From: Gossypium raimondii
Taxonomy: Eukaryota > Streptophyta > Magnoliopsida > Malvales > Malvaceae
DNA: 64,000 nt
NCBI RefSeq assembly: GCF_025698545.1
Contig: NC_068565.1
Location: forward strand, 248,001-312,000
Direction: 5' to 3'
A program made the translations under genes and the position numbers. Shown here one piece after another: positions 63,404-64,000 of the stretch; the first letter of the stretch is position 1, and each line of letters opens with the position of its first letter. The notes under the pieces were generated by a model. That model was not told the DNA's origin, searched no databases, and saw only the letters and a program-made list of their open reading frames with translations.

Positions 63404-64000
63404 ACATTATACAACGATATAAGGTAAAAAAAACTCTCAAACACATACATCATATAGATGCATTAAATTGAACAAGGAAAATCGGCTTTATTCGCTCAGT
63501 TTGATCATTCTTTGTTTATTTCATTTGAGTATTGAATTGTTCCTATGTTTCATTGTCTGCCATTGATGAGTAAGCCGTGTGATCATTGTTCGACTCAAAT
63601 TTTTAGTTCATTATATTTTTCTTTTAATTACATGTTGAGGAAATTTAGGGGGGAGAAAGGCCCAATTGCTACAAACTTGGGGTAGACCAGATGGGGGGGG
63701 GGGGATGAAAAGCATGTAGATTAGTTTATGCTCTGCTTCTTTCTGTAATTTTAGCCACCGCGCCAAAAATTGTAGAATTACATTGTTATGAATTTGATTT
63801 CTTTTTATTATTTGTGATTGATTGTGGGTCCAAAAACAGTCATTAGTTATTCATTCATTTATCGCGTACTATGTTTGTTGTGCTTAGGTGTATCTTAAGA
63901 GGTAATATGGTAGTTACTCTTATCGTCTTATATTAATCGTTGGGCTCAGGTGTTAATGAAAACAAGTTTAGACTAATTCAACAAGTGATATAAAAATTTA
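63404..64000. other. 3' flank of the WDR13-like gene
   Basis: Probable 3' UTR and then non-coding sequence. A run of 12–13 G at about 63691–63703 stands alone in AT-rich DNA. No further gene is seen before the end of the window. Confidence 0.5.

Noticed and set aside
1..64000. CRISPR arrays, bacterial operons, rRNA or tRNA genes
   Set aside because: None was seen; the window is plant nuclear DNA and the repeats lack the regular spacer layout of CRISPR. Short RNA genes could be missed by eye.

Overview
The window is plant nuclear DNA: AT-rich, with long intergenic stretches, many short GT–AG introns, and genes cut into many small exons. The proteins are those of a dicot. The repeat content (PMD-carrying Mutator-like element, Harbinger element, short MITEs with long inverted repeats) and the protein sequences fit Malvaceae such as cotton (Gossypium). 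That species guess is an inference from recall and was not tested.

Five protein-coding genes with plausible full models are present. (1) 761–2712, minus: a short MEI2-type RNA-binding protein with only the C-terminal RRM (MCT1-like). (2) 13523–23205, plus: a 23-exon KIN-7 kinesin close to Arabidopsis KIN-7D, whose C-terminal RING finger has decayed behind a premature stop. (3) 25522–27993, minus: a two-B-box zinc finger protein of the BBX20–23 type. (4) 41729–48781, plus: V-ATPase subunit a, VHA-a2/a3 type, 18 exons, 820 residues. (5) 58806–63403, plus: a WDR13-like WD40 protein.

Two large DNA transposons fill most of the remaining space. At 29762–38900 lies a roughly 9.1-kb Mutator-like element with terminal inverted repeats, a plus-strand MULE transposase relic and a convergent minus-strand plant-mobile-domain (PMD) relic that is split by a solo LTR. 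Its right end holds a tandem array of about 308 bp units. At 50596–58113 lies a 7.5-kb PIF/Harbinger element flanked by TTA duplications, with a DDE transposase relic and a Myb/SANT-like ORF relic. Between them and inside introns sit many MITE-like elements.

The most striking observation is the contrast in decay. The MULE transposase keeps one continuous two-exon frame of 864 codons with no visible frameshift, broken by eight stop codons. Each stop can be explained by one C-to-T or G-to-A transition, and two zinc-ligand cysteines have become tyrosine in the same way. The Harbinger genes are instead broken by small indels. The second notable story is the kinesin: a dead tandem copy of exon 6 in the preceding intron, and a still visible but ruined RING-finger tail. 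The genes have unrelated roles (RNA binding, motor, light-signalling transcription, proton pumping, WD40 scaffold), and nothing suggests that they form a functional cluster.
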